Source: an uncultured SAR324 cluster bacterium
GTDB lineage: Bacteria; SAR324; NAC60-12
Assembly: GCA_902562015.1 (NCBI GenBank)
Contig: CACERX010000067.1
Span: forward strand, 1-5,253
Length of the DNA: 5,253 nt
Direction of reading: 5' to 3'
Below the pieces are notes generated by a model. The model was given only the letters and a program-made list of their open reading frames with translations. It made no database searches and had not been told where the DNA came from. Shown one piece after another: positions 1 to 5,253 of the stretch. The translations under genes and the position numbers were made by a program. The first letter of the stretch is position 1. Each line of letters opens with the position of its first letter.

Positions 1-48
1 TTTTTGTAATTTTCATAAATATATTTCTAGGGTTGTTATTTTCTAGTA

Positions 49-72
49 TTTTAGAGAACGGTTCTTCTAAAA
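49..72. repeat. Hairpin-forming inverted repeat
   Basis: The arms TTTTAGA (49-55) and TCTAAAA (66-72) are perfectly complementary. Inside them GAA (56-58) can pair with TTC (62-64) around a CGG loop, leaving one bulged T at 65. This makes about 10 base pairs with a very tight loop. No clean T-run follows directly on either strand; on the plus strand the run of seven T starts about 15 bases later. It could be a weak terminator for a gene left of the window, or a structured DNA site. Function unknown. Confidence 0.4.
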
Positions 73-90
73 AGCATTTTCTGTCTTTTT

Positions 91-119
91 TTGCTTATAT
101 CTTGGGTCTTTGTTATATC
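91..119 (+). promoter_or_regulatory. Candidate sigma70-type promoter for the plus-strand gene
   Basis: TTGCTT (91-96) stands exactly 17 bases before TATATC (114-119), and a TG at 111-112 gives an extended -10 arrangement (TGt-TATATC). The -35 matches the consensus TTGACA at only 3 of 6 positions and the -10 matches at 4 of 6, so in such AT-rich DNA this may be chance. If real, transcription would start near 126 and leave a leader of about 158 bases, containing the 183-252 inverted repeat, before the ATG at 284. Confidence 0.25.
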
Positions 120-182
120 AAAAAAATTAATGTTGAGTGAGTATTATCAATAGACCGAATGCAAAAAATTACTTTATAAAAA

Positions 183-252
183 AGATCAAAAATAAATAAT
201 GAAGCAATAAATACCCTGTTATTGCATATATTTATTATTTTATAACTGATCT
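183..252 (+). repeat. Nested three-part inverted repeat in the leader of the plus-strand gene
   Basis: Three pairs of perfectly complementary arms are nested about one centre: GCAATAA (204-210) with TTATTGC (219-225) around the 8-base loop ATACCCTG; AATAAATA (191-198) with TATTTATT (229-236); and AGATCA (183-188) with TGATCT (247-252). The internal loops between the arm pairs are asymmetric. The structure ends 31 bases before the ATG at 284. It could be a leader RNA stem that affects expression of the downstream gene, a weak terminator (the inner stem is followed by a T-rich but not pure-T stretch), or a protein-binding or cruciform site. The arms are AT-rich, which lowers significance, but three collinear nested pairs are more than expected for a random stretch of this size. 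Confidence 0.45.
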
Positions 253-283
253 CAGTGTTTTTAATAAGTAAATTCATTATTTG

Positions 284-934
284 ATGAAAATTTTTTGCCG
301 ATCTTTCCTGATATTTTTTTCTTCAGTATTGTTTTGTGCCTGTGGTCGATCTGATTTAATTCGCTTACGCATGCTAGCCCCAGTTGTTGAAACGAAAAAA
401 GATCACTCCATTTTAACAGACACTCAAGAATCTTCTACATCCTCATATACCAATACATCAAACGGTGGTAGTTTATATTTTTTATTGAAAAGTATCGGAT
501 TAGGATATACTACGGTTACTACTAAATTTGAAAAGACGGGGACAAATCTTAAGGAGACAACAACTCTTAAAACAAATTTCTACGATTTGGCTTTTGGGTT
601 AGGTGAAAACTACTCATTTATGTGGGGTGCAGGAGTACTTTCTGGCTTAGAACAAGAAAGGTATTTGGAATATACTGATAAAGGAAAAGATCAACTCTTG
701 GTTAACAGTGACCCGGTAGGACATTCTTTATTTTTCATGCTGGCTCACCATGGATTTGGTTTTGAAACACTGCTTGGCTATCGAATGAACTTCATAAAGA
801 CAGAATTTTACGATAGCAATATTCCTTCACATATGGGCAAGTCTTCTGCTACCGAAAAAGAAGTGAGCTATAATGATACTAACATAAGTATAACAACCTC
901 CCAGGTACAATTAGGAATAGGATTTACATTTTGA
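284..934 (+). CDS. Putative exported lipoprotein/outer-membrane beta-barrel-like protein, unknown function
   Basis: I do not recognise the family of this 216-residue protein. The N-terminus is a secretion signal: positive charges at K2 and R6, a hydrophobic core at about 8-18 (FLIFFSSVLF), then Cys20 after FCA, which is a weak lipobox (Phe replaces the usual Leu at -3), so lipid anchoring is possible but uncertain. A Ser/Thr/Asn-rich linker follows (about 49-63). The rest alternates short amphipathic, aromatic-rich stretches with polar turns (LYFLLKSIGLGYTTVTTKF from 64, FYDLAFGLG from 99, HSLFFMLAHHGFGFETLLGY from 147) and ends QVQLGIGFTF. A last beta strand with C-terminal Phe is typical of outer-membrane barrels. 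The inference is a small envelope barrel or surface lipoprotein. A TTG at 281 precedes the ATG in frame, but ATG 284 is the more natural start. There is no Shine-Dalgarno sequence. It stands alone and converges with aroA. Confidence 0.7.
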   Translation: MKIFCRSFLIFFSSVLFCACGRSDLIRLRMLAPVVETKKDHSILTDTQESSTSSYTNTSNGGSLYFLLKSIGLGYTTVTTKFEKTGTNLKETTTLKTNFYDLAFGLGENYSFMWGAGVLSGLEQERYLEYTDKGKDQLLVNSDPVGHSLFFMLAHHGFGFETLLGYRMNFIKTEFYDSNIPSHMGKSSATEKEVSYNDTNISITTSQVQLGIGFTF

Positions 935-1215
935 ATTTAGTGGTAAGAATTTTTTGTGGATTGAGAGGAAAGCAAAATCGGCATCATGTTGTTTGATCTG
1001 CTATATTTAATTAATATTTTCGTTTCCTATTCGAATAGTGAGGTTGGGGAAAAATCGACTGAAAATGTATTAAATGAAAACTCTGCGTCGACCATAAAAG
1101 TTATTTATGCATTTTAGATGGGGAATTGTGGTTGATGGAAACGGATTAGCCGAATTTTAAACTCTTGAAGTTCTAGAGACGGCAATATAGGGTCAGAAGT
1201 GACTTGACCTTAATT
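935..1215. other. Intergenic region between converging genes
   Basis: No convincing gene is present. It contains a perfect 12-bp palindrome CTATTCGAATAG at 1027-1038, a hairpin beside the aroA stop (1189-1211) and a 43-codon plus-strand open frame at 986-1117 (starts MLFDLLYLINIFVSYSN). That frame begins with a hydrophobic stretch but has no ribosome-binding site at a useful distance and no recognisable homology. No T-tailed hairpin follows the stop of the plus-strand gene. It may simply be a degenerate spacer. Confidence 0.5.
1189..1211. terminator. Possible bidirectional terminator hairpin between converging genes
   Basis: AGGGTCA (1189-1195) pairs with TGACCTT (1205-1211) as seven base pairs including one G-T wobble, around a 9-base loop. 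It lies 4 bases beyond the aroA stop codon, the usual place for an operon terminator. On the plus strand the stem is followed by AATTTTAGG and on the minus strand by ATATTGCC, so neither direction has a good T-run. It is a candidate only. Confidence 0.3.
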
Positions 1216-2499
1216 TTAGGAACACAATCCTGAAAAAACATCAAAATATCTGGGGAATGTTTTGCTTACACATCCTGGGTCATTAATTGTCACAAAAGCA
1301 TCACCACATGCAGCCAGCGAAAAAGCCATGGCCATCCTGTGATCTTCATAGGTGTCAATTTCTGCATTCTGAATTTTTTTCGGTGGAATTATTACCAGGT
1401 AGTCTTTTCCTTCCTCAACTTCTGCACCCAGTTTCCTTAATTCAGTTGAAACAGCTTTTAGTCTTTCAGTTTCTTTTACCCTCCAGTTATGGATGTTGCG
1501 TATAGCCGTTTGACCGGAGGCAAAGAGTGCCGTAACGGCTAATGTCATGGCTGCATCCGGCATCATATTCATGTCCACATCAATACCATTAAGTGATGAT
1601 CTGCTTACTGAAATCTCTCTTTCGCCCCATTCAACATTTGCACCCATTTTTTCCAACACATCAGCAAAGCGGGAGTCCCCTTGAAGGCTTTCAGTGCCAC
1701 ATCCCTTGACTGTAACAGGTCCACCAGCAATTGCTGCACCTGCTAAAAAATAAGAGGCCGAAGATGCATCACCTTCAACATAAACCTTACCAGGTGATCT
1801 GTATGGAATTCTTGGAATACAAAAATGATTATATTTATTATTTTCAACTGACACACCAAATCGTAACATCAATTGAAGAGTCATTTCTACGTAAGGCAAA
1901 GAAACAAGTTTGTCTTTGATTTCAATTTTAACCTCTGTTTTGGCATAAGGAGAAGCCATTAGAATTGCGCTCAGGTATTGGCTGCTGATAGCGCCGCTCA
2001 GTTGAGTAGTCCCTCCTGGTAAACCGTTGGCAATCACTTCAACTGGAGGAGAATCGGTACCGTTGATACAATTTACTTCTGCACCTAACTGCTTAAGTCC
2101 CTTTACAAGGTCAATGATAGGTCTTTCGCGCATACGTTGTACACCATCTAGCACAAAACGTCCCTTCCCAATGGTCAATGCCGCTGTCAAAGGACGTAAG
2201 ACAGTCCCGGCATTCCCTAGCATCAAAGTGGCTTCTGAAACTGGGATTGTTCCGGATGTGCCGAAAACGGAAACCTTGTTTTGATTACGTTCTTCCAGTA
2301 CATCCACTCTAAGAGTTTTAAGGGCTTCCAACATTCGGCGGGTGTCGTCGCTATCCAACAAATTATGAATTTCAGTTTGCCCCTCAGCAAGCATGCTAAG
2401 CAGTAGGATGCGATTGGAGAGGCTCTTTGATCCAGGGAGATCAACTGTGCCGGAAATATTCTTAATTGGAGACAGGGCGAGTTTGTCCGGAAGGTTCAT
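1216..2499 (-). CDS. aroA: 3-phosphoshikimate 1-carboxyvinyltransferase (EPSP synthase)
   Basis: This enzyme transfers the enolpyruvyl group of PEP to shikimate-3-phosphate, the sixth shikimate-pathway step towards chorismate and the aromatic amino acids; it is cytosolic. At 427 residues it is full length and aligns along its whole length with the enterobacterial (class I) type. Visible motifs: PGSKSLSNR (22-30) with the substrate-binding Lys25; [11 protein letters not shown] (94-104), the PEP-binding signature; RMRERP (122-127); SSQ (172-174), which holds shikimate-3-phosphate; [10 protein letters not shown] (242-251); PDAAMT (314-319) with the catalytic Asp315; NWRVKETER (338-346) with Lys342 and Glu343; DHRMAM (386-391); and SKTFP (412-416) with Lys413. 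The Gly that governs glyphosate sensitivity in class I enzymes is retained (Gly98), so a sensitive enzyme is the inference. The ATG overlaps the lipA TGA as ATGA, implying translational coupling. It is the last gene of the block, stops with TAA, and a hairpin follows. Confidence 0.97.
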   Translation of the reverse strand: MNLPDKLALSPIKNISGTVDLPGSKSLSNRILLLSMLAEGQTEIHNLLDSDDTRRMLEALKTLRVDVLEERNQNKVSVFGTSGTIPVSEATLMLGNAGTVLRPLTAALTIGKGRFVLDGVQRMRERPIIDLVKGLKQLGAEVNCINGTDSPPVEVIANGLPGGTTQLSGAISSQYLSAILMASPYAKTEVKIEIKDKLVSLPYVEMTLQLMLRFGVSVENNKYNHFCIPRIPYRSPGKVYVEGDASSASYFLAGAAIAGGPVTVKGCGTESLQGDSRFADVLEKMGANVEWGEREISVSRSSLNGIDVDMNMMPDAAMTLAVTALFASGQTAIRNIHNWRVKETERLKAVSTELRKLGAEVEEGKDYLVIIPPKKIQNAEIDTYEDHRMAMAFSLAACGDAFVTINDPGCVSKTFPRYFDVFSGLCS

Positions 2500-3395
2500 G
2501 CCGTTCCACGGATCTTTCGTTCAATGTAAAACTCTGAAGCTTTGTAGGAACTACGTACCAACGGACCTGCTGCTACATAATCGAAACCCATTTGTTCTCC
2601 AATTTTTCCTAGCTCGTCAAATTCTTTTGGATGAAGAAATTTAAAAACTTTCAGGTGTTTCCTTGAGGGCTGAAGATATTGACCGATTGTTAAGAAATCA
2701 ACTCCTACATCGATCAAGTCTTCCATTGCCTTTAGTATTTCTCTACGACTTTCTCCCAGTCCAAGCATCAGTGAAGACTTGGTATATCCTTTAGGTGCAT
2801 TAGTCTTAAGATAGCGCAATACTTCCAGCGATTGGTCATAATTTGCTCGATAGTCTCTGACTTTAGGAGTAAGTCTTCGGACTGTTTCAAGGTTGTGTGC
2901 CATAACTGAAGGCGATGCATCAATAATCTTTTGTAATAGTTCTTTTTCTCCACGAAAATCAGGCATAAGCATTTCAATCAACAATCTTGGAGATCTCCTT
3001 TGGATTGCTTTGATACATCGTGAAATGTGAGGTGCTCCCTGGTTTGCAAGATCGTCACGGTTCACAGTGGTAAGAACCACGTAATTTAAATTCATTTTTT
3101 CAATCGTGTCAGAAATCTTGGAAGGTTCATTTGCATCAAGCCCAGGGGGGTATTTTGAAGACTTGACTGCACAGAATCGGCATCCTCGAGTGCAAGTATC
3201 ACCCATCAACATAAAAGTCGCGGTGCCACTGTTCCAGCATTCACCAATATTCGGGCAGTTCGCTTCTTCACAAACTGTATTTAAATTCAGTCGTGAAGAA
3301 CGGCTCTTTATCCATGCGTACTGATCACCTTCTGGAAAGGGGACTTTGAGCCAGGGAGGTTTTTTTGAGAAGTTCTTTGTAGGAGCGATTGTCAT
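2496..3395 (-). CDS. lipA: Lipoyl synthase (radical SAM)
   Basis: This enzyme inserts two sulfurs into the octanoyl chain on the lipoyl domains of 2-oxoacid dehydrogenases and the glycine cleavage H protein. It is cytosolic and uses two [4Fe-4S] clusters. The 299-residue product has both: the auxiliary-cluster motif CX4CX5C at Cys42, Cys47 and Cys53 ([12 protein letters not shown]), and the radical SAM motif CX3CX2C at Cys68, Cys72 and Cys75 (CTRGCRFC). The C-terminal RSSY (281-284) supplies the Ser that ligates the auxiliary cluster in characterised enzymes. Other family blocks are PPWLKV (13-18), NRDDL (112-116), VMAHNLETV (164-172), [10 protein letters not shown] (206-215) and TIGQYLQPS (236-244). 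The usual DGGA after RDDL reads NQGA (118-121), a mild variation. No lipB adjoins it, so the octanoyl donor enzyme must be elsewhere. The start ATG has no clear Shine-Dalgarno. The stop overlaps the aroA start by 4 bases. Confidence 0.97.
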   Translation of the reverse strand: MTIAPTKNFSKKPPWLKVPFPEGDQYAWIKSRSSRLNLNTVCEEANCPNIGECWNSGTATFMLMGDTCTRGCRFCAVKSSKYPPGLDANEPSKISDTIEKMNLNYVVLTTVNRDDLANQGAPHISRCIKAIQRRSPRLLIEMLMPDFRGEKELLQKIIDASPSVMAHNLETVRRLTPKVRDYRANYDQSLEVLRYLKTNAPKGYTKSSLMLGLGESRREILKAMEDLIDVGVDFLTIGQYLQPSRKHLKVFKFLHPKEFDELGKIGEQMGFDYVAAGPLVRSSYKASEFYIERKIRGTA

Positions 3396-3424
3396 AGAAG
3401 TCTATAGTATATAATACAAGCTTC

Positions 3425-3433
3425 AATATAACA
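3425..3433 (-). promoter_or_regulatory. Candidate extended -10 promoter element for lipA-aroA
   Basis: Read on the minus strand this is TGT-TATATT, an extended -10 with 5 of 6 matches to TATAAT. It would start transcription near 3418, about 20 bases before the lipA ATG. No convincing -35 box lies 16-18 bases upstream, and the surroundings are so AT-rich that chance matches are common. The presence of a 160-base gap between ybeY and lipA, while all other junctions overlap, is the main reason to expect a promoter here. Confidence 0.25.
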
Positions 3434-3497
3434 TGAAATTATCTAATTAAACACAGTAAAATAAAATCATTACATCATCCTTATTAAATTAGAAATT

Positions 3498-3517
3498 AAG
3501 TTAACTTTGATTAATCA
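3498..3517. repeat. Two abutting perfect 10-bp palindromes upstream of lipA
   Basis: AAGTTAACTT (3498-3507) is followed without a gap by TGATTAATCA (3508-3517). Each is a perfect palindrome with no spacer. They sit in the ybeY-lipA gap, about 105 bases upstream of the lipA start. The arrangement would suit two dimeric regulator sites side by side, but both are AT-rich and single 10-bp palindromes are expected by chance every few hundred bases in such DNA. They do not make a terminator because the arms have no loop and no T-run follows. Confidence 0.4.
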
Positions 3518-3555
3518 TTTACAGTGTATTGAAAAGCCGTAATTGTTAATGGGTT

Positions 3556-4029
3556 TTAATAAATATTATTAAGACCGACATCCTTTAAAAGCTGAATTTC
3601 CAGTTCCAACATTTCTCTTTCCTGCTTCTCAGATTTCTCATGATCCCATCCTGCGAGGTGCGCACAACCGTGAGCAAGCAGGCGTATGAGCTCTGTTTCA
3701 AAATCCCATCCGTTTTCTAAAGCTTGTTTGCTTACACGTTCAGCTGAAACCACAAGTTCTCCAGTTATATTTTCTTCTAGGGATTCTTTCAGCTCTAGTC
3801 CAGCTTTTTCCCCTTCGTCCAGATCATAGGTCCATGACAAAATATCAGTTGGGTAATCCTTTTTCAGAAATTGTTTGTTTAGTTTTTGTATTTCTAGATC
3901 ATTAGTAATTAAAACTGATATTCCTCTTTGATCTTCAAATAAACTATTCAGAAAATTTTTTAAAATATTCCTAATGCGAGTTTCATTTATGAGTTCCTCA
4001 AAGCCTCCATTATATCTTAATTGAATCAT
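3556..4029 (-). CDS. ybeY: Endoribonuclease YbeY, rRNA maturation factor
   Basis: YbeY is a zinc-dependent endoribonuclease-like protein (UPF0054) needed for 16S rRNA 3'-end maturation and ribosome quality control in the cytosol. The 157-residue product is the usual length. The metal site is visible as HGCAHLAGWDH (120-130), giving the three histidines His120, His124 and His130 of the HGxLHLxGxDH signature. Other family blocks are LNKQFLKKDYPTDILSW (50-66), matching the N-x2-(Y/F)-R-x-K-D-x-P-T-(D/N)-V-L-S-F block, and GELVVSAERVSKQA (90-103), matching the GDI-x-I-S block. One odd point: the strongly conserved Arg of the first block (Arg59 in E. coli) is Leu55 here, codon CTG. The ATG overlaps the rsmH TGA as ATGA, so translation is probably coupled. 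The common neighbour phoH/ybeZ is absent. A 160-base gap without a good terminator follows before lipA. Confidence 0.93.
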   Translation of the reverse strand: MIQLRYNGGFEELINETRIRNILKNFLNSLFEDQRGISVLITNDLEIQKLNKQFLKKDYPTDILSWTYDLDEGEKAGLELKESLEENITGELVVSAERVSKQALENGWDFETELIRLLAHGCAHLAGWDHEKSEKQEREMLELEIQLLKDVGLNNIY

Positions 4030-4970
4030 CTGGAAATTTTGGTAAAGACCCTTAAATGAGCGCTTCTACTTCGAGGATTTTTGGCAATTTCTTCTTTCGA
4101 AGCTTTTACCTGTCGCCTAGTTATAACTTTGCCCAGAGGAATTTCTCCACATACACAGTATGGTATATCAGTTGGGCAAACACAGGGATTTTCCCATTTG
4201 CGAAACTTTTGCTTGACAATCCGGTCTTCAAGAGAGTGGAATGAAATTACAGCTATTCTTCCTGAATGTTTGAGAAATTTTGGCACATGTTCAAGCAAAG
4301 TAGTAAGCTCCTGTAATTCATTGTTGACTGCAATTCGAAGTGCTTGGAAAGTCTTTGTTGCAGGATTAAAACCCTTCTTTCTCATTTTATATGGAATAAC
4401 ATTTTTTACCAGTTCAGCAAGTTCTAGTGTAGTTATAATTTTTTTTTTTCTTCGTTCTGCCAAGATTGTGTTTACTATTTTACGCGCGTATCGTTCTTCA
4501 CCAAAATTTCGAAGAATATTCACAAGTTCATGCTCATTAGTATTGTTTACTATATTTTCAGCAGTAAGATGCTGACGTTCTTGGTCCATTCGCATGTCAA
4601 GAGGACCTTCGTTTAAAAATGAAAAACCCCTTTCAGGACATGAAATCTGTTCAGAAGAAACACCAATATCTGCAATTATATAATCAAAAATGGGATTACC
4701 CCATTTATTAATCAGGGAAGGCAGTTCAGAAAAGCTAGCATGAATTAAACAGGTTTGTTTCCTGAAATTTTGTAATCTTCGGTAAGCAGCTTTTACCGCG
4801 ATAGAATCTCTGTCTATTCCATACAGGCAGGCTTTTGGGTATTTTTCCAGGAGTTTATTACTGTGTCCTCCCCCTCCAAGCGTACAGTCCAAAATGGTTG
4901 CAGGTGAGGGTGGAGCATAATCAACAACTTCTTTTTGTAAAACAGAAATATGCCTGTAGTAAGGTTTCAT
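4026..4970 (-). CDS. rsmH: 16S rRNA (cytosine-1402-N4)-methyltransferase
   Basis: This SAM-dependent enzyme (formerly MraW) methylates N4 of C1402 in the P-site region of 16S rRNA. The 314-residue product is full length. Visible motifs: HISVL (7-11); DCTLGGGGHS (28-37), the SAM-binding loop; GIDRD (51-55), with the acidic residue after strand 2; ADIGVSSEQI (100-109), in which Ile replaces the usual Leu of DLGVSS; RGFSF (114-118) with GPLDMRMD (122-129); NPATKTFQALRIAVNNEL (202-219); VISFHSLEDRIVK (241-253); CVCPTDIPYCVCG (263-275), a paired Cys-x-Cys segment common in this family; and NPRSRSAHLR (298-307). An uninterrupted run of 11 A occurs at codons 174-178. rsmH normally opens the dcw division/cell-wall cluster, between mraZ and ftsL; here it lies between a transporter-like gene and ybeY. 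It overlaps both neighbours by ATGA, and no Shine-Dalgarno sequence is evident. Confidence 0.97.
   Translation of the reverse strand: MKPYYRHISVLQKEVVDYAPPSPATILDCTLGGGGHSNKLLEKYPKACLYGIDRDSIAVKAAYRRLQNFRKQTCLIHASFSELPSLINKWGNPIFDYIIADIGVSSEQISCPERGFSFLNEGPLDMRMDQERQHLTAENIVNNTNEHELVNILRNFGEERYARKIVNTILAERRKKKIITTLELAELVKNVIPYKMRKKGFNPATKTFQALRIAVNNELQELTTLLEHVPKFLKHSGRIAVISFHSLEDRIVKQKFRKWENPCVCPTDIPYCVCGEIPLGKVITRRQVKASKEEIAKNPRSRSAHLRVFTKISR
4439..4449 (-). repeat. A11 homopolymer inside rsmH
   Basis: The coding strand carries eleven consecutive A, reading AGA AAA AAA AAA ATT at codons 174-178 (R-K-K-K-I). Runs of nine or more A are known sites of RNA polymerase slippage and of replication indels. 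One A fewer gives a stop after one further codon (TTA TAA). One A more gives a stop 9 codons on. Both would remove the conserved NPATKTFQAL and SFHSLEDR blocks. As given, the frame is intact. Confidence 0.9.
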
Positions 4971-5253
4971 TTCAATTTGAACATAGATTTTGCTGCAGGA
5001 TGGAAAGCATAAATTTTCTGATAAGGCAGGTTGTCAGTAAGACGTAAATTGTCAAATAGGGGATGGGGAATCAGTGAATTTTTTTGGGCATAAATCAATT
5101 GCAGCAATTTTATTGCTTTGGATTTTGGTAGATCTTTGCGGACAATCAGAACCGGATTCCAAACCAAACTTTGCAAAGGTTTATTTTGGTACAGGAAAGT
5201 ATTTGCAGGAATTTTTTTGGGAACAATCCAATTAAACTTAGAACGCAGAGTCT
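4967..5253 (-). CDS. C-terminal part of a probable TAXI-family TRAP transporter solute-binding protein (5' end outside window)
   Basis: The frame is open from the window edge to a TGA at 4967-4969, giving 94 visible C-terminal residues. A TTG inside it (5174-5176) could be taken as a start, but the frame continues without a stop beyond it and the homology-like region begins earlier, so this is a truncated larger gene. The pattern resembles the end of TAXI (TRAP-associated extracytoplasmic immunogenic) binding proteins: IPANTF at visible residues 14-19 (compare IPAGTY), WNPVLIVRKDLP at 31-42 (compare the strand then V-T-R-x-D-L-P), a helix with KAIKLLQLIY, and near the end FHPAAKSMF (compare LHPGAxRYY). 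Such proteins are periplasmic and hand small organic acids or amino acids to a TRAP membrane permease; the ligand cannot be inferred. The match is from pattern memory over a short region, so another periplasmic binding protein is possible. Its stop overlaps the rsmH start by ATGA. Confidence 0.55.
   Translation of the reverse strand, partial: TLRSKFNWIVPKKIPANTFLYQNKPLQSLVWNPVLIVRKDLPKSKAIKLLQLIYAQKNSLIPHPLFDNLRLTDNLPYQKIYAFHPAAKSMFKLK

Noticed and set aside
968..1026. Imperfect inverted repeat GAAAGCAAAAT / ATTTTCGTTTC.
   Set aside because: Nine of eleven matches with a loop of about 37 bases and AT-rich arms; not distinguishable from background.
986..1117. A 43-codon plus-strand open frame (MLFDLLYLINIFVSYSN...) after the unknown envelope gene, in the same reading frame.
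   Set aside because: No usable ribosome-binding site, no recognisable domain, several stops between it and the preceding gene, and a frame this short is expected by chance.
1162..1178. Possible second hairpin CTCT...AGAG after aroA, followed by TTT on the minus strand.
   Set aside because: Only four outer pairs, then a mismatch and an over-tight interior; too weak to call a terminator.
2027..2284. An 85-codon plus-strand open frame opposite aroA.
   Set aside because: Antisense to a well-conserved part of EPSP synthase and without recognisable features.
3556..3572. TTAATA-AATAT-TATTAA inverted repeat over the ybeY stop codon.
   Set aside because: Purely A/T arms of six bases in AT-rich DNA; not stable enough for a terminator and likely chance.
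4081..4575. A 164-codon plus-strand open frame opposite rsmH.
   Set aside because: It lies wholly antisense to rsmH, whose motifs are all conserved; the protein looks like a low-complexity reverse-strand shadow.
1..5253. CRISPR array, tRNA/rRNA genes, insertion sequence, phage or defence genes.
   Set aside because: No regularly spaced repeats, no tRNA-like cloverleaf, and no transposase or nuclease motifs were found on either strand.

Overview
This is an AT-rich bacterial chromosomal window, apparently Gram-negative. Four complete, well-conserved housekeeping genes lie on the minus strand, together with the C-terminal end of a fifth gene cut by the window edge. One unrecognised envelope-protein gene lies on the plus strand at the left. 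The Gram-negative reading rests on the plus-strand protein, which has a lipoprotein-like signal and a beta-barrel-like C-terminus ending in Phe, and on the partial gene, which looks like a TRAP-transporter TAXI-type binding protein. The lineage cannot be fixed from the sequence alone. A marine, TRAP-rich proteobacterial-type lineage (for example a deltaproteobacterial or SAR324-like one) is only a guess.

Layout, left to right. Positions 1-283 are non-coding and very AT-rich, with two inverted repeats and a weak candidate promoter for the plus-strand gene. Positions 284-934 (+) encode a 216-residue putative exported or outer-membrane protein of unknown function. Positions 935-1215 separate two converging genes; they hold a hairpin next to the aroA stop and a 12-bp perfect palindrome, with no convincing gene. 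On the minus strand, read right to left, come a partial TAXI-like binding protein (5253-4967), rsmH (4970-4026), ybeY (4029-3556), a 160-base gap with two abutting 10-bp palindromes and a candidate promoter, lipA (3395-2496) and aroA (2499-1216).

All three close junctions (TAXI-like/rsmH, rsmH/ybeY, lipA/aroA) are the same 4-base ATGA overlap, so the minus strand forms two tightly coupled translational blocks. No clear terminator separates ybeY from lipA, so all five genes could share transcription. By function, RsmH and YbeY both act on the small ribosomal subunit or rRNA, LipA makes the lipoyl cofactor, and AroA is the sixth shikimate-pathway enzyme. The pairings look like convenient co-expression of core genes rather than one pathway.

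I see no clear novel system. The points worth a second look are rsmH sitting outside a division/cell-wall cluster, an 11-A tract inside rsmH, a replaced conserved Arg in YbeY, the structured leader of the unknown plus-strand gene, and the absence of good Shine-Dalgarno sequences.
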